Shown piece by piece: positions 17,657 through 24,944 of a stretch of DNA of 64,000 bases. The translations under genes and the position numbers were made by a program. A model generated the notes under the pieces. It was not told the DNA's origin. It was given only the letters and a program-made list of their open reading frames with translations, and did not search any database. The DNA comes from Actinomycetales bacterium (GTDB taxonomy: Bacteria; Actinomycetota; Actinomycetes; S36-B12), in contig WGLX01000040.1 in assembly GCA_016125355.1 (NCBI GenBank), positions 1-64,000 of the forward strand, given 5' to 3'. Every line of letters begins with the position of its first letter. The stretch's first letter is position 1.

Positions 17657-18561
17657 GGGCTACCTTCGTCGCCAGCGAGGTCGGCAATGGCCTCCGGCGC
17701 AATCTCACGATGACCGTGGCCGTGATCATCACGGTGGCGGTCTCGCTCAGCCTCTTCGGGGCCGCGCTGCTCGTCCGGGCGCAGGTCTCGACGATGAAGG
17801 ACTTCTGGTACGACAAGGTCGAGGTCTCCATCTTCCTGTGCAGCAAGGGCAGCGACACCCCCTCGTGCGCGGGAGGTGCGGTCACGTCGGCCCAGCGTGA
17901 CCAGATCCGGACCGACCTCGAGTCTCTGAAGCCGCTCGTGCAGGAGATCTACTACGAGTCGAAGGCTGAGGCGTACCAGCGCTTCAAGGAGCAGTTCAAG
18001 AACTCTCCCATCGTCGACAACGTGACCGAGAGCGCCCTGCCGGAATCGTTCCGCGTCAAGCTGTCGGATCCGACGAAGTACGACGTGGTCGCATCCGCCT
18101 TCGCCGGCCGGCCGGGTATCGAGCAGGTCAATGACCAGCGCCAGATCCTGGACAAGTTCTTCCGACTGCTCGGCGGGCTGCAGCTGATTGCCCTGCTCAT
18201 CGCGCTGGTGATGCTGATCGTCACGGTGCTGCTCATCGTCAACACGATGCGGGTCGCGGCCTTCAGCAGGCGCCGGGAGACCAGCATCATGCGACTCGTG
18301 GGCGCCTCGAACTTCTACATCCAGCTGCCCTTCCTGCTGGAGGCGGCCCTTGCCGCGGCGATCGGGGCGATCCTCGCGATCGGCTCGCTGATCGTCATGA
18401 AGGTGGTCCTTGTGGACCAGGTGCTGGCGCCGTCATTCCAGTTCACCGCTTTCGTCGGCTGGGATGCGGTGGCGGCCATCGCCCCGATCATGCTCATCAC
18501 GGGTGTGGGGCTGGCCGGAATCGCGGCGTTCTTCACGCTGCGCAAGTACCTTCGGGTCTGA
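17653..18561 (+). CDS. ftsX: Cell division membrane protein FtsX
   Basis: 302 residues. It has an N-terminal cytoplasmic stretch, membrane segment 1 ([19 protein letters not shown]), a large extracellular loop (about residues 45-170) with a Cys pair ([12 protein letters not shown]), then three C-terminal membrane segments with [20 protein letters not shown] (in part) between them. This is the FtsX/MacB permease-like layout. The extracellular loop binds peptidoglycan hydrolases or their adaptors. It is translationally coupled to ftsE, and its stop overlaps the start of the next gene by 1 bp (TGATG). Confidence 0.94.
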   Translation: MRATFVASEVGNGLRRNLTMTVAVIITVAVSLSLFGAALLVRAQVSTMKDFWYDKVEVSIFLCSKGSDTPSCAGGAVTSAQRDQIRTDLESLKPLVQEIYYESKAEAYQRFKEQFKNSPIVDNVTESALPESFRVKLSDPTKYDVVASAFAGRPGIEQVNDQRQILDKFFRLLGGLQLIALLIALVMLIVTVLLIVNTMRVAAFSRRRETSIMRLVGASNFYIQLPFLLEAALAAAIGAILAIGSLIVMKVVLVDQVLAPSFQFTAFVGWDAVAAIAPIMLITGVGLAGIAAFFTLRKYLRV

Positions 18562-19565
18562 TGTCGCCGACCGCTGCTCCGTTCATCCCCGAGCCGCGGC
18601 GCGTCTCCCGGCGCGGCTGGATCATCGCGGCCGTAGTCGCCACCATCGTGGCCATCCTGTACGGCACCGTGGTGCGGTACTACGACGTCGAGGGCGGCCT
18701 GGATTTCCAGGGCAACCCCACCACCAACCCCGATGGCATCCTCGTCCGAGTAGGGCCTGCCAACGTCGATGCCGCGTTCCGAGTTGCGACGCTGCACTTC
18801 GCCTTCGAGCCGGGGGAGAACCTCGTTGACGATCGCGGAGTCCTGCTGAGCAACGTCCGCCTCACGATTTCCAGCTGGAGCGGGGCCCGCGAGGTCCGAT
18901 ACCAGGCGGGCGAGGTGATGCGTGACATCAACGACGATGTCGGCATCAACGGGGAACAGGCGCTCTACCCGCTCGACAAGCACGAGGCTGCCGTCTTCGT
19001 GACCGCGGACACCTATGTGAAGGACTCCGGCGGCGGTTTCACGTCGACGGGGCTGGTCCCCACCAGCATCTCCGGTGACTCGAGCACGGTGAGCCCTCCC
19101 GGAGGCTCGGGGCAGACGGACTGGGGCCTCACCGGGTGGGATACCCGAATGGTGGGCTACGACACGGCCGCCGGATCGTCGCTGAGCGTGGTGTTCACAC
19201 GCGCCTTCTCGACCAAGATCTTCGCCGGCGTGCTGCTCCTCCTTGCCATGATCCTCTCGGCCTTCGCCCTGACCGTGGGGCTGCTCACCGTGACGCGGCG
19301 GCGCCGTGTCGAGGTCGGCCTCATGACATACGCGGGAGCGGTGCTCTTCGCGCTGCCCGCCCTGCGCCAGTACATGCCGAACGCGCCCCCCATCGGCGCA
19401 GCGATCGACGTCTTCGTGTACCTCTGGGTGATGATCGCCGCGATCGCTGCGGTTACGCTCATCGTCTCGTCATGGATCGCCCAGAGCCGAACGGCGCTCC
19501 TGTACGAGAGGCGGGCGGCAGAGGCTGCCGCAGCCTCCGCTTCGACCGAGATGTCTGGTGACTGA
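18561..19565 (+). CDS. DUF4436-family membrane protein
   Basis: 334 residues from ATG 18561, whose A is the last base of the ftsX stop. One membrane helix ([19 protein letters not shown]) is followed by a ~190-residue extracytoplasmic beta-rich domain, then three or four C-terminal helices with [20 protein letters not shown] and [17 protein letters not shown], features I recall from DUF4436 proteins. The family function is unknown. It sits between ftsX and smpB, which are often adjacent in actinobacteria, so it may be co-expressed with the division complex. A cell-envelope role is suggested only by location and topology. Confidence 0.75.
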   Translation: MSPTAAPFIPEPRRVSRRGWIIAAVVATIVAILYGTVVRYYDVEGGLDFQGNPTTNPDGILVRVGPANVDAAFRVATLHFAFEPGENLVDDRGVLLSNVRLTISSWSGAREVRYQAGEVMRDINDDVGINGEQALYPLDKHEAAVFVTADTYVKDSGGGFTSTGLVPTSISGDSSTVSPPGGSGQTDWGLTGWDTRMVGYDTAAGSSLSVVFTRAFSTKIFAGVLLLLAMILSAFALTVGLLTVTRRRRVEVGLMTYAGAVLFALPALRQYMPNAPPIGAAIDVFVYLWVMIAAIAAVTLIVSSWIAQSRTALLYERRAAEAAAASASTEMSGD

Positions 19566-19567
19566 CG

Positions 19568-20044
19568 ATGCCGCGTGAGCAGGGGCGCAAGCTCATCGCC
19601 CAGAACAAGAAGGCGCGGCACGACTACGCGATCGACGACGTGTACGTCGCGGGCCTCGTGCTCACCGGAACCGAGGTCAAGTCGCTGCGTGCCGGCCGGG
19701 CGACCCTGACTGACGGGTTCGCCACGCTGGACGATGGCGAGGTGTGGCTGCGCGGAGTGCACATCCCGGAGTACACGCAGGGCACCTGGACCAATCACGA
19801 GCCCCGGCGCGCACGGAAGCTCCTGCTGCATCGCGAGGAGATCCGCCGGATCGCGAACAAGGTGAAGGATGCCGGCGTCACCCTCGTGCCGCTTTCCCTG
19901 TACTTCCAGGATGGCTACGCCAAGGTGGAGATCGCCGTCGCCCGAGGCCGGAAGAACTACGACAAGCGGCAGGCCATCGCGGAGCGGGAGTCCAAGCGCG
20001 AGACGGAGCGCGCCACCGGGCGTCGCACCAAGGGCATCGACTGA
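19568..20044 (+). CDS. smpB: SsrA-binding protein SmpB
   Basis: 158 residues. The OB-fold core is recognised by [19 protein letters not shown] (N-terminus), [19 protein letters not shown], the [10 protein letters not shown] segment and [11 protein letters not shown], with a basic C-terminal tail that folds into the ribosomal A site. SmpB delivers tmRNA to stalled ribosomes for trans-translation. It starts 2 bp after the DUF4436 gene. Its partner RNA ssrA lies 1.5 kb downstream, separated by one antisense gene. Confidence 0.96.
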   Translation: MPREQGRKLIAQNKKARHDYAIDDVYVAGLVLTGTEVKSLRAGRATLTDGFATLDDGEVWLRGVHIPEYTQGTWTNHEPRRARKLLLHREEIRRIANKVKDAGVTLVPLSLYFQDGYAKVEIAVARGRKNYDKRQAIAERESKRETERATGRRTKGID

Positions 20045-20057
20045 CCGAGCATCGTGG

Positions 20058-21449
20058 TCAGAAGGGTGGCGGGTCGGTGTCATGTCGCCGGCCGCTCGGA
20101 GATCGCCAGGTGCAGGAACCATCCGGGTCGGACCGTTCGATCGTCCACCCGCCGTGGGTCTTGAGCTGGTGATGCCTGGTGCAGAGGTGCCCGAGGTTCA
20201 CCCGATTGGTAGCGCCGCCATGCTCCCAGGGAATGGCGTGGTCGACCTGACTGCGCGCGGCCGCACGGCTGCAGCCCGGGAATCGGCAGGTATGGTCACG
20301 CGCTACGAGGTAGTCGCGCAGGGGACCGGTGACCGCGTAGGCACGGCGGCCGCGGTCGAGAAGGTGGCCCGTGGTGGAATCGGTCACCATCCGTCGCAGG
20401 GAGGTTGGGCTTCCTGGATCGGCCAGGAGATCGCGAACGGCCTGTGCCGTGACTGTCTGGGCCGGCCCGCATCCCGTGCGCACCGTTCCGGGCTCCTGCG
20501 AGGCGCCGACGAGACTGGCAAGGTCGATGACGACCTGAATCTCCGTGTGCACAGCGGCGGACCGCGCCTCGCCGCAGACGGCATCGACAAGCGCCTGCGC
20601 GCGACGCTCCCCGATCGACCACGGCGACTCGACGGCGCTCCTTGCCTGCGCGTCAATGGCCGCGTGGACGCGGGCCGCGTCCTCCGCGGGACGCCATGCC
20701 TCGAGGAGGGCGAGACCGTCGTCGAGGGGAACCAGGTGGACATCCACGCTGCGGCGGGCCTGCTGCCGGCGCCGCTCCTCGCCGTCTGCGTCGATGGAAC
20801 CCACAGCTCGCCGCGCCGCGGTCCGGGTTCGGCTCGGCGTCGTGCGCTCGGCGACCGGGACGACCCGGCGCTCCAGCTCGGTGCAGGCCTCCACGAACCA
20901 CGCCCGCCGCGCTGCCTCGCTCGGTGAGTCCAGGGACGGATCCTGAGCAAGGACGACGTCGTAGCCATCAAAGCGACGAGCCTGCTCGCAGATGACGCGC
21001 GCGTGCTGGGCGGTGATCCGCCCACTCTCGAGCGCAGCGCCCGTGGTGGGCAGGGCGGTCTGGAGGAGACGGGCCATCGCAAGCCGGTCGTGCACCTGGC
21101 CGGGGGAGAGGCGGAGTGCGGCGGCGATCTCCTCACGCGCCTCGTCGGCCAGGGTGATCTCGATTCGCCGTTCGGACTCCTCGCCGTAGACGTCGACCCG
21201 CCTGGTGCGTTTCGTCAGTCCGGCGGCTGCCGTCAGGGCACGAGCCTCGAGGGCAGCGAGCCGCGACGCCGCCTGCTGGATCTGGACGAGCATCTCGACG
21301 CGGCCGTAGTGCGTCAAGGACTCGGGGTCGGCGTCGAGCAACGACCGGGGCTCGGCGAGGAGAGCCTCGAGGTGGGCCTCCTGGTCGGCCTCCGTCAAGG
21401 ACGGATCCTCGAACGGCTCCGGGGGAAGGAGATCCGAGGAGGTGGGCAT
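20058..21449 (-). CDS. DUF222 and HNH endonuclease domain protein
   Basis: 463 residues. The N-terminal ~300 residues form a helical DUF222 region (AASRLAALEARALTAAAGL, SPGQVHDRLAMARLLQ). The C-terminal domain is an HNH nuclease: CRFPGCSRAAARSQVDHAIP, then W-EHGGATNRVNLGHLCTRHH with the Cys pairs and HNH residues. These 13E12-type proteins are multicopy in many actinobacteria and are often seen as selfish or mobile genes, but their role is unproved. It lies antisense between smpB and ssrA, ending 13 bp from smpB. Its base composition looks like the rest of the window. Confidence 0.9.
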   Translation of the reverse strand: MPTSSDLLPPEPFEDPSLTEADQEAHLEALLAEPRSLLDADPESLTHYGRVEMLVQIQQAASRLAALEARALTAAAGLTKRTRRVDVYGEESERRIEITLADEAREEIAAALRLSPGQVHDRLAMARLLQTALPTTGAALESGRITAQHARVICEQARRFDGYDVVLAQDPSLDSPSEAARRAWFVEACTELERRVVPVAERTTPSRTRTAARRAVGSIDADGEERRRQQARRSVDVHLVPLDDGLALLEAWRPAEDAARVHAAIDAQARSAVESPWSIGERRAQALVDAVCGEARSAAVHTEIQVVIDLASLVGASQEPGTVRTGCGPAQTVTAQAVRDLLADPGSPTSLRRMVTDSTTGHLLDRGRRAYAVTGPLRDYLVARDHTCRFPGCSRAAARSQVDHAIPWEHGGATNRVNLGHLCTRHHQLKTHGGWTIERSDPDGSCTWRSPSGRRHDTDPPPF

Positions 21450-21511
21450 GGCAGCAACCTACGGCGGGGGTCTGACGTCGAAGGCCGTCCGGAATGCCCG
21501 ACGGTGAGGTT

Positions 21512-21539
21512 TTGTTGTGCATGCTGGTCGGCGTACCAT
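21512..21539 (+). promoter_or_regulatory. Candidate ssrA promoter
   Basis: A -35-like TTGTTG (21512-21517) and a -10 TACCAT (21534-21539) are separated by 16 nt, placing transcription start about 28 nt before the mature tmRNA 5' end at 21574. The precursor leader can form a 7-bp stem (AAGGCCC with GGGCTTT). Confidence 0.4.
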
Positions 21540-21573
21540 CGACAAGGCCCTCGCGGGCTTTGACAACTCAACA

Positions 21574-21941
21574 GGGGGTGACAGGTTTCGACGGACAGAC
21601 GTCTTGACCGGTGAAGCGTGTCGAGAAGCCAAGGTGATCTCGTTAAGCATCCTTGGAAACAAATAACTGCCAATAACAAGCAGACCGCTTCCGCTTACGC
21701 CCTCGCGGCCTAAGCACTAGAGAAGCCGCCAGCCCGATGCGTCCCCGAATCGGGATCTGGCGTCGCTAGGGGACTCACCAAACGCTCCGGTCACGGGAGC
21801 GGGCGGAAAACCAAACAGTGACTGGACCGCCACCGCACAGTGCCACACGAAGTGCGGGGGTCGAGCAGCGACAGCGTGGCTACACACGTAGAAGAACGGA
21901 AGGGACCTGCACGGACCCGGGTTCGATTCCCGGCACCTCCA
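21574..21941 (+). ncRNA. ssrA: Transfer-messenger RNA (tmRNA)
   Basis: The 5' end GGGGGTG pairs with CACCTCC near the 3' end to form a 7-bp acceptor stem with one G-U pair. The 5' region continues GACAGGTTTCGACGG, and the 3' region has a T-arm CCGGG-TTCGATT-CCCGG, as in all tmRNAs. The reading frame for the tag begins at GCC 21669 and ends with TAA 21711-21713, coding ANNKQTASAYALAA, with the Ala-Leu-Ala-Ala end recognised by proteases. After the discriminator A the DNA reads CGA, so CCA must be added after transcription. The 3' end doubles as an integration site (see the repeat entries). Confidence 0.97.
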
Positions 21942-21946
21942 CGACG
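21935..21946 (+). repeat. Left att-like repeat at the 3' end of ssrA
   Basis: ACCTCCACGACG covers the last bases of the tmRNA acceptor stem and the next few bases. The same 12 bases occur at 23465-23476 in the same orientation. The 3' end of ssrA is a classic integration site for phages and islands, so this pair probably marks the ends (attL/attR) of a small inserted segment. Confidence 0.6.
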
Positions 21947-21960
21947 TGGTGCTGACATTT

Positions 21961-21990
21961 GACCCGCCAGGGGTGTTCTCCTGGCGGGTC
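21961..21990 (+). terminator. Terminator of ssrA
   Basis: GACCCGCCAGG and CCTGGCGGGTC form a perfect 11-bp stem around an 8-nt loop, followed by TTGTCGTTTCC. It lies 20 bp after the tmRNA and fits a rho-independent terminator of a high-GC organism. A related hairpin follows the second att-like repeat at 23480-23508. Confidence 0.75.
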
Positions 21991-22114
21991 TTGTCGTTTC
22001 CTGGCGGCTTGGGCCGGGCTCGGGGGGCTTGGCTGGCCGGTGCCGGGACGGCTCTGCGGCCGCGGGTTTGGCGAGTCAAGCCTCTTGCGTGGTGGGCACT
22101 TCCGGGCACTGTGA

Positions 22115-22140
22115 GTGTTGCGCAACATGTTGCGCAACAC
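22115..22140. promoter_or_regulatory. Perfect 26-bp palindrome: twin operator of the Phd-like gene
   Basis: The 26 bases are their own reverse complement and consist of two adjacent copies of the 12-bp palindrome TGTTGCGCAACA (22116-22127 and 22128-22139). The second copy covers the -35 box of the downstream gene. This is the layout of an autorepressed operon in which a dimeric repressor binds cooperatively; the Phd-like protein encoded next is the obvious candidate. Confidence 0.7.
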
Positions 22141-22159
22141 TCTGCTGGAAAGGTACGGT
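22130..22159 (+). promoter_or_regulatory. Leaderless promoter of the Phd-like operon
   Basis: The -35 box TTGCGC (22130-22135) and -10 box TACGGT (22154-22159) are 18 nt apart. The -10 box ends 6 nt before GTG 22166, so transcription should begin at the start codon. The -35 box lies inside the palindromic operator. Confidence 0.55.
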
Positions 22160-22165
22160 GGTGTG

Positions 22166-22657
22166 GTGAGCACAGCGGCAGGATCGGATGCGTTGAAGGA
22201 GTTTGCTCCTGACATTCGTCGGGTGTCGAGTTCGGCCCTCCACGGATCGCCGGGGAAGGTTGTCGAGTCTGTCTCGGCGGGCGCTGCCGTGGTGGTGACG
22301 CGGTACAGCGGGACTCAGGCGTATGTCCTGTCGCCGGAACTCGCGGAGACCTTGGCCGTCAAGGCTGCGGGACTGGACGCCCTTCGCCGCGACCTGGAAG
22401 CTGTGCGGCCGTTCCTCGACGCGGCTATGCGGGCGGGGGTGAGTCCGCTGGAGGTCCTGGACCAGGTGCTGCACGACAGCGATGAGGGGACTGTGGCGGT
22501 GGACTTCGCCGGCCTGGGCAGGCTGATGAGTCGCGTTCCTGTCGCTCTTGTGGCCGGCGAGGACGGCGGGCCTTTGGCGCGTGTCGAGCTGGTCGGCGTC
22601 AGCGCGGTGGGCACAGGCGCCGATGATGACGACTACTCCGCCTTCGACGACGAGTGA
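22166..22657 (+). CDS. Phd/YefM-like antitoxin-type protein
   Basis: 163 residues from GTG 22166 (the adjacent GTG 22163 is possible; an upstream ATG at 22115 lies inside the operator). The N-terminal half reads like a Phd/prevent-host-death domain: DIRRVSSSALHGSPGKVVES, then AGAAVVVTRYSGTQAYVLSP, where VVVTR is the family's central strand. The C-terminal half is longer than in typical Phd proteins (usually about 80 residues) and ends in an acidic tail. It would bind the twin palindrome upstream and neutralise the protein encoded by the overlapping next gene. It lies in the ssrA-linked island. The Phd call is from pattern only. Confidence 0.6.
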   Translation: MSTAAGSDALKEFAPDIRRVSSSALHGSPGKVVESVSAGAAVVVTRYSGTQAYVLSPELAETLAVKAAGLDALRRDLEAVRPFLDAAMRAGVSPLEVLDQVLHDSDEGTVAVDFAGLGRLMSRVPVALVAGEDGGPLARVELVGVSAVGTGADDDDYSAFDDE

Positions 22658-23274
22658 GCGTCCCCGCCCGGGCGGATGACCCGTGGTACCCGCCAGACTT
22701 TTGGGTGCCCGCGAGCAGGGCTTCTGAGTATCCGTACCGGTACGGCGACCTGTTCAAGGCCCCTACCGCCGACGCCTTCGGCCGGGACCTGATCTCGACG
22801 GGCAAGAAGCCTGCTCCTTGGATGGGGGTGCTCGTTCTCTCGCCCAGTTGCGAGCTTGTGACGAAGGCCGGAGACGACGATCCGGTGACCGTTGCACGGG
22901 TTCGGGACCTGAGCCGGCAGTCCGCGTCCCAGCGAGCGCAGGTGTCAGCAGGGTGGAAGGACACGCCTGACGGCCCCTCTGTCGCTTTCGCGAGTTTCGC
23001 CTACCTCGCACCGGTGCCCTGGGTCGAGGGTTTCACCGACCAGATGTATGCGGACTTCCGGCAGATTGCCGTGGTCCGCTACGGGGACTTGAAGTCGGCC
23101 GGCAGGGTCGCGGCGCTGGACCACGAAGCCAGGGTCGCTCTGATTCGCCGGGAGCTGTACTACCGGTATCGCTGGCTGGTGCCGATGGACAGTGTGCGGA
23201 ACAGCGAGGCAGTCCGTATCCGGGCTGACGCCGCTTTCATCGGGCCCAAGCCCGAATGGGCCTCCGGGCGGTAG
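22654..23274 (+). CDS. Unknown protein coupled to the Phd-like gene (candidate toxin or effector)
   Basis: 206 residues from GTG 22654, overlapping the Phd-like gene by 4 bp (GTGA). I do not recognise a named family. It is soluble and rich in aromatic residues at both ends (DDPWYPPDFWVP, ELYYRYRWLVP). A conserved-looking core VLVLSPSCELVTKAG is followed by VTVARVRDL. Similar S-x-C-D/E segments occur, from memory, in uncharacterised proteins of genomic islands, but I cannot name a catalytic motif. Its coupling to an antitoxin-like gene suggests a toxin or effector role, which is inference. It is not a RelE, PIN, Doc or HipA domain by eye. Confidence 0.55.
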   Translation: MSVPARADDPWYPPDFWVPASRASEYPYRYGDLFKAPTADAFGRDLISTGKKPAPWMGVLVLSPSCELVTKAGDDDPVTVARVRDLSRQSASQRAQVSAGWKDTPDGPSVAFASFAYLAPVPWVEGFTDQMYADFRQIAVVRYGDLKSAGRVAALDHEARVALIRRELYYRYRWLVPMDSVRNSEAVRIRADAAFIGPKPEWASGR

Positions 23275-23395
23275 ACGGGTAGCGGTCAAGCTCGCGCGGT
23301 TTGAACGGAGGGCATTTTCGGGTTTGCGTGGCCCGAAATGTTCCCGTGTTTCCCCTGCTCAGGAGCAACTGTTAGCTACCCACGACGAACGAGAG

Positions 23396-23423
23396 AAGGG
23401 GAGAGCGCCTGCGCTCTCCCCTT
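23396..23423. terminator. 13-bp perfect hairpin after the island operon
   Basis: AAGGGGAGAGCGC and GCGCTCTCCCCTT are exact reverse complements separated by CT. No T-run follows. It lies 121 bp after the unknown gene, within the island, and is probably its terminator. The 120 bp before it show no gene. Confidence 0.55.
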
Positions 23424-23464
23424 CCGAGTGAGGAGGGGAGGTCGAGCGTGCGAAGCACCCGAAT

Positions 23465-23476
23465 ACCTCCACGACG
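23465..23476 (+). repeat. Right att-like repeat (copy of the ssrA 3' end)
   Basis: ACCTCCACGACG is identical to 21935-21946. The bases before it (CCCGAAT) also loosely resemble the tmRNA T-arm end (CCCGGC), as expected of the displaced original ssrA terminus. It marks the right end of the 1.5-kb island. Confidence 0.55.
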
Positions 23477-23479
23477 CAC

Positions 23480-23508
23480 GAAGACCCAGGGTGTTCCCCT
23501 GGGTCTTC
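23480..23508 (+). terminator. Hairpin terminator after the right att-like repeat
   Basis: GAAGACCCAGGG and CCCTGGGTCTTC form a 12-bp stem with a 5-nt loop, followed by GTCGTTTCGT. The loop and tail (GTGTTC, GTCGTTTC) match those of the terminator after ssrA, so the two look related. This may be the original ssrA terminator, pushed away by the insertion. Confidence 0.65.
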
Positions 23509-23533
23509 GTCGTTTCGTATTGGGGTTCGCCGA

Positions 23534-24202
23534 TCAGGCGCCTGTGGATGCGCTGGGCCACGTGCCCGAGCGCATCGCCTCGCGAAGGATGGCCAGCGCA
23601 GATGCGTGCATCACCTCCGCAGCCTCCTCACGCGAGAGCCCGCCAACGTCGGTGAGCCACACCAGAGCCTCGATGCCCGCGGCTGACCGGATGGCCCGAG
23701 CCAGCAGGGGGCGGTCTATCCCTGGATGGCTGTCCGCCAGTGGATCGAGCGCGTCCAGGACCCAGCCGATGCCTCGGCCGCGTCGCAGTTCGCCGGTATC
23801 CCGGCTGCGGTCGGGCTGCGGGTCAAGGGCGACGCGGAGCGCCGCTCGCAGCTGCGGTTCCCACGCGAGCGTGACGTCCCTGAGGAAGCGATCGAGGACG
23901 ATGCCGAGTCGGAGCTCGACGTCATCTGGCGCGTCCGCCGGCAGCAGGTGGGCGAGGTCGATCTGAGGGTGGGCTGCGGCGATGAGGTCCCGACTGTTGC
24001 TGAAGTAGCGATAGGCGGTGGTCCGCGAGATGCCGGCGGCGGTGGCGGCGGACTCCACGGTCACCGGCCGCTCGGCAGCCAGCTCCTCCCGTGCGGCGTG
24101 GACCAGCGCATCCCGGGTGCGGCGCTTCTGGGCTGTGCGTCCGCCCTCGAGGTAGGACGGAGGGTTCCGATTGTCATGCTTTCGCGGTACGGTGGTGCCC
24201 AC
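23534..24202 (-). CDS. TetR-family transcriptional regulator
   Basis: 222 residues. After a basic N-terminus, KRRTRDALVHAAREELA and TVESAATAAGISRTTAYRYF form the helix-turn-helix, followed by a helical C-terminal domain of ~150 residues. It is divergent from a small cupin gene; the 61-bp gap holds the promoters and a CAGGAGGA ribosome site for the cupin gene. The regulator most likely acts on itself and the cupin gene. The ligand is unknown. It is the first chromosomal gene to the right of the ssrA-linked island. Confidence 0.88.
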   Translation of the reverse strand: MGTTVPRKHDNRNPPSYLEGGRTAQKRRTRDALVHAAREELAAERPVTVESAATAAGISRTTAYRYFSNSRDLIAAAHPQIDLAHLLPADAPDDVELRLGIVLDRFLRDVTLAWEPQLRAALRVALDPQPDRSRDTGELRRGRGIGWVLDALDPLADSHPGIDRPLLARAIRSAAGIEALVWLTDVGGLSREEAAEVMHASALAILREAMRSGTWPSASTGA

Positions 24203-24263
24203 GATGGCACTGTAGTCCCGTAAAGATGCGTAGCGTCATGACACACCGCACACAGGAGGACCG

Positions 24264-24599
24264 ATGGCCGACCCGGTGGAAACCGATTCCGAGTTGTACT
24301 CGGTCGTCTTCGAGAACGAGCGGGTACGCGTCCTCCGTTACCACGACCTCCCGGGGCAATCCACCCATCCGCACGCTCACCCCGACAGCGTCATGATCAC
24401 GCTGTCCTCTTTCGAGCGGAGGCTGGTCCACGGTGGTCGCACGGTGGACGTGTCCATCCCCGCGGGAGAGGTGCGGTGGCTTGACGCACAGGAGCACGCC
24501 GGCCACAACATCGGGTCGACGGACACGCTGACGGTGTTCGTGGAGCTGAAGGAGTCAGCCCCCCGCACCTCCGAAGCCGTGCTCGGTCCGCGCATCTGA
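24264..24599 (+). CDS. Small single-domain cupin protein
   Basis: 111 residues with CAGGAGGA before ATG 24264. The cupin metal-binding motif is visible as H-x-H-(x)3 (HPHAHPD) in strand one, with the second motif AGEVRWLDAQEHAGHN giving a His/Glu set. The fold is a small beta-barrel. Proteins of this size are dioxygenase-like, isomerase-like or simple ligand-binding cupins; none can be chosen from the sequence. It is divergent from a TetR gene. Confidence 0.78.
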   Translation: MADPVETDSELYSVVFENERVRVLRYHDLPGQSTHPHAHPDSVMITLSSFERRLVHGGRTVDVSIPAGEVRWLDAQEHAGHNIGSTDTLTVFVELKESAPRTSEAVLGPRI

Positions 24600-24766
24600 C
24601 CCATCGCGCGCGCAACTTTGGACGCTCAGCTTCGTCCTCATCGCCGGGCCGAAGCACGGGCCGTGGGTCGCATGCTGAGCCGGGTGCCTGCGCTGCATGT
24701 GCACGGGGTTACCCGCCCTACAATCGCGAGCGGCGAGACCGCCGGCCGCGCGGAAAGGACCAGGGC

Positions 24767-24940
24767 ATGGACCTGAGAGTGCCGGGCATCATCCTCACCG
24801 TAACCGGGATCGTGGCCCTGATCGTCTCGCTCACCAAGGGCCCCAACCTCGGCATCTCCCGTCGGACCGGGGTTGTCATCGGCGCTGTACTCCTGGTGCT
24901 CGGGGGAGTCATGATCATCTACACCGCCACCACCCAGTAG
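24767..24940 (+). CDS. Small two-helix membrane protein, unknown function
   Basis: 57 residues from ATG 24767, with GGAAAGGACC about 8 bases upstream. Two hydrophobic helices (IILTVTGIVALIVSL and GVVIGAVLLVLGGVMIIY) are joined by a short basic loop (KGPNLGISRRT). Codon use matches its neighbours (strong G/C at third positions), which supports a real gene. It lies 4 bp before the methyltransferase start, so the two are probably co-transcribed. No family is recognised. The 160 bp upstream hold a possible promoter but no other gene. Confidence 0.65.
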   Translation: MDLRVPGIILTVTGIVALIVSLTKGPNLGISRRTGVVIGAVLLVLGGVMIIYTATTQ

Positions 24941-24944
24941 CGCC

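Noticed and set aside
20058-21449. Treating the DUF222-HNH gene as a homing endonuclease within an intron
   Set aside because: The gene lies between smpB and ssrA without interrupting either, and no intron-like structure was seen.
21574-21941. Small open frames within the tmRNA gene on either strand
   Set aside because: The region is a structural RNA with acceptor stem, T-arm and tag frame, so these frames are chance.
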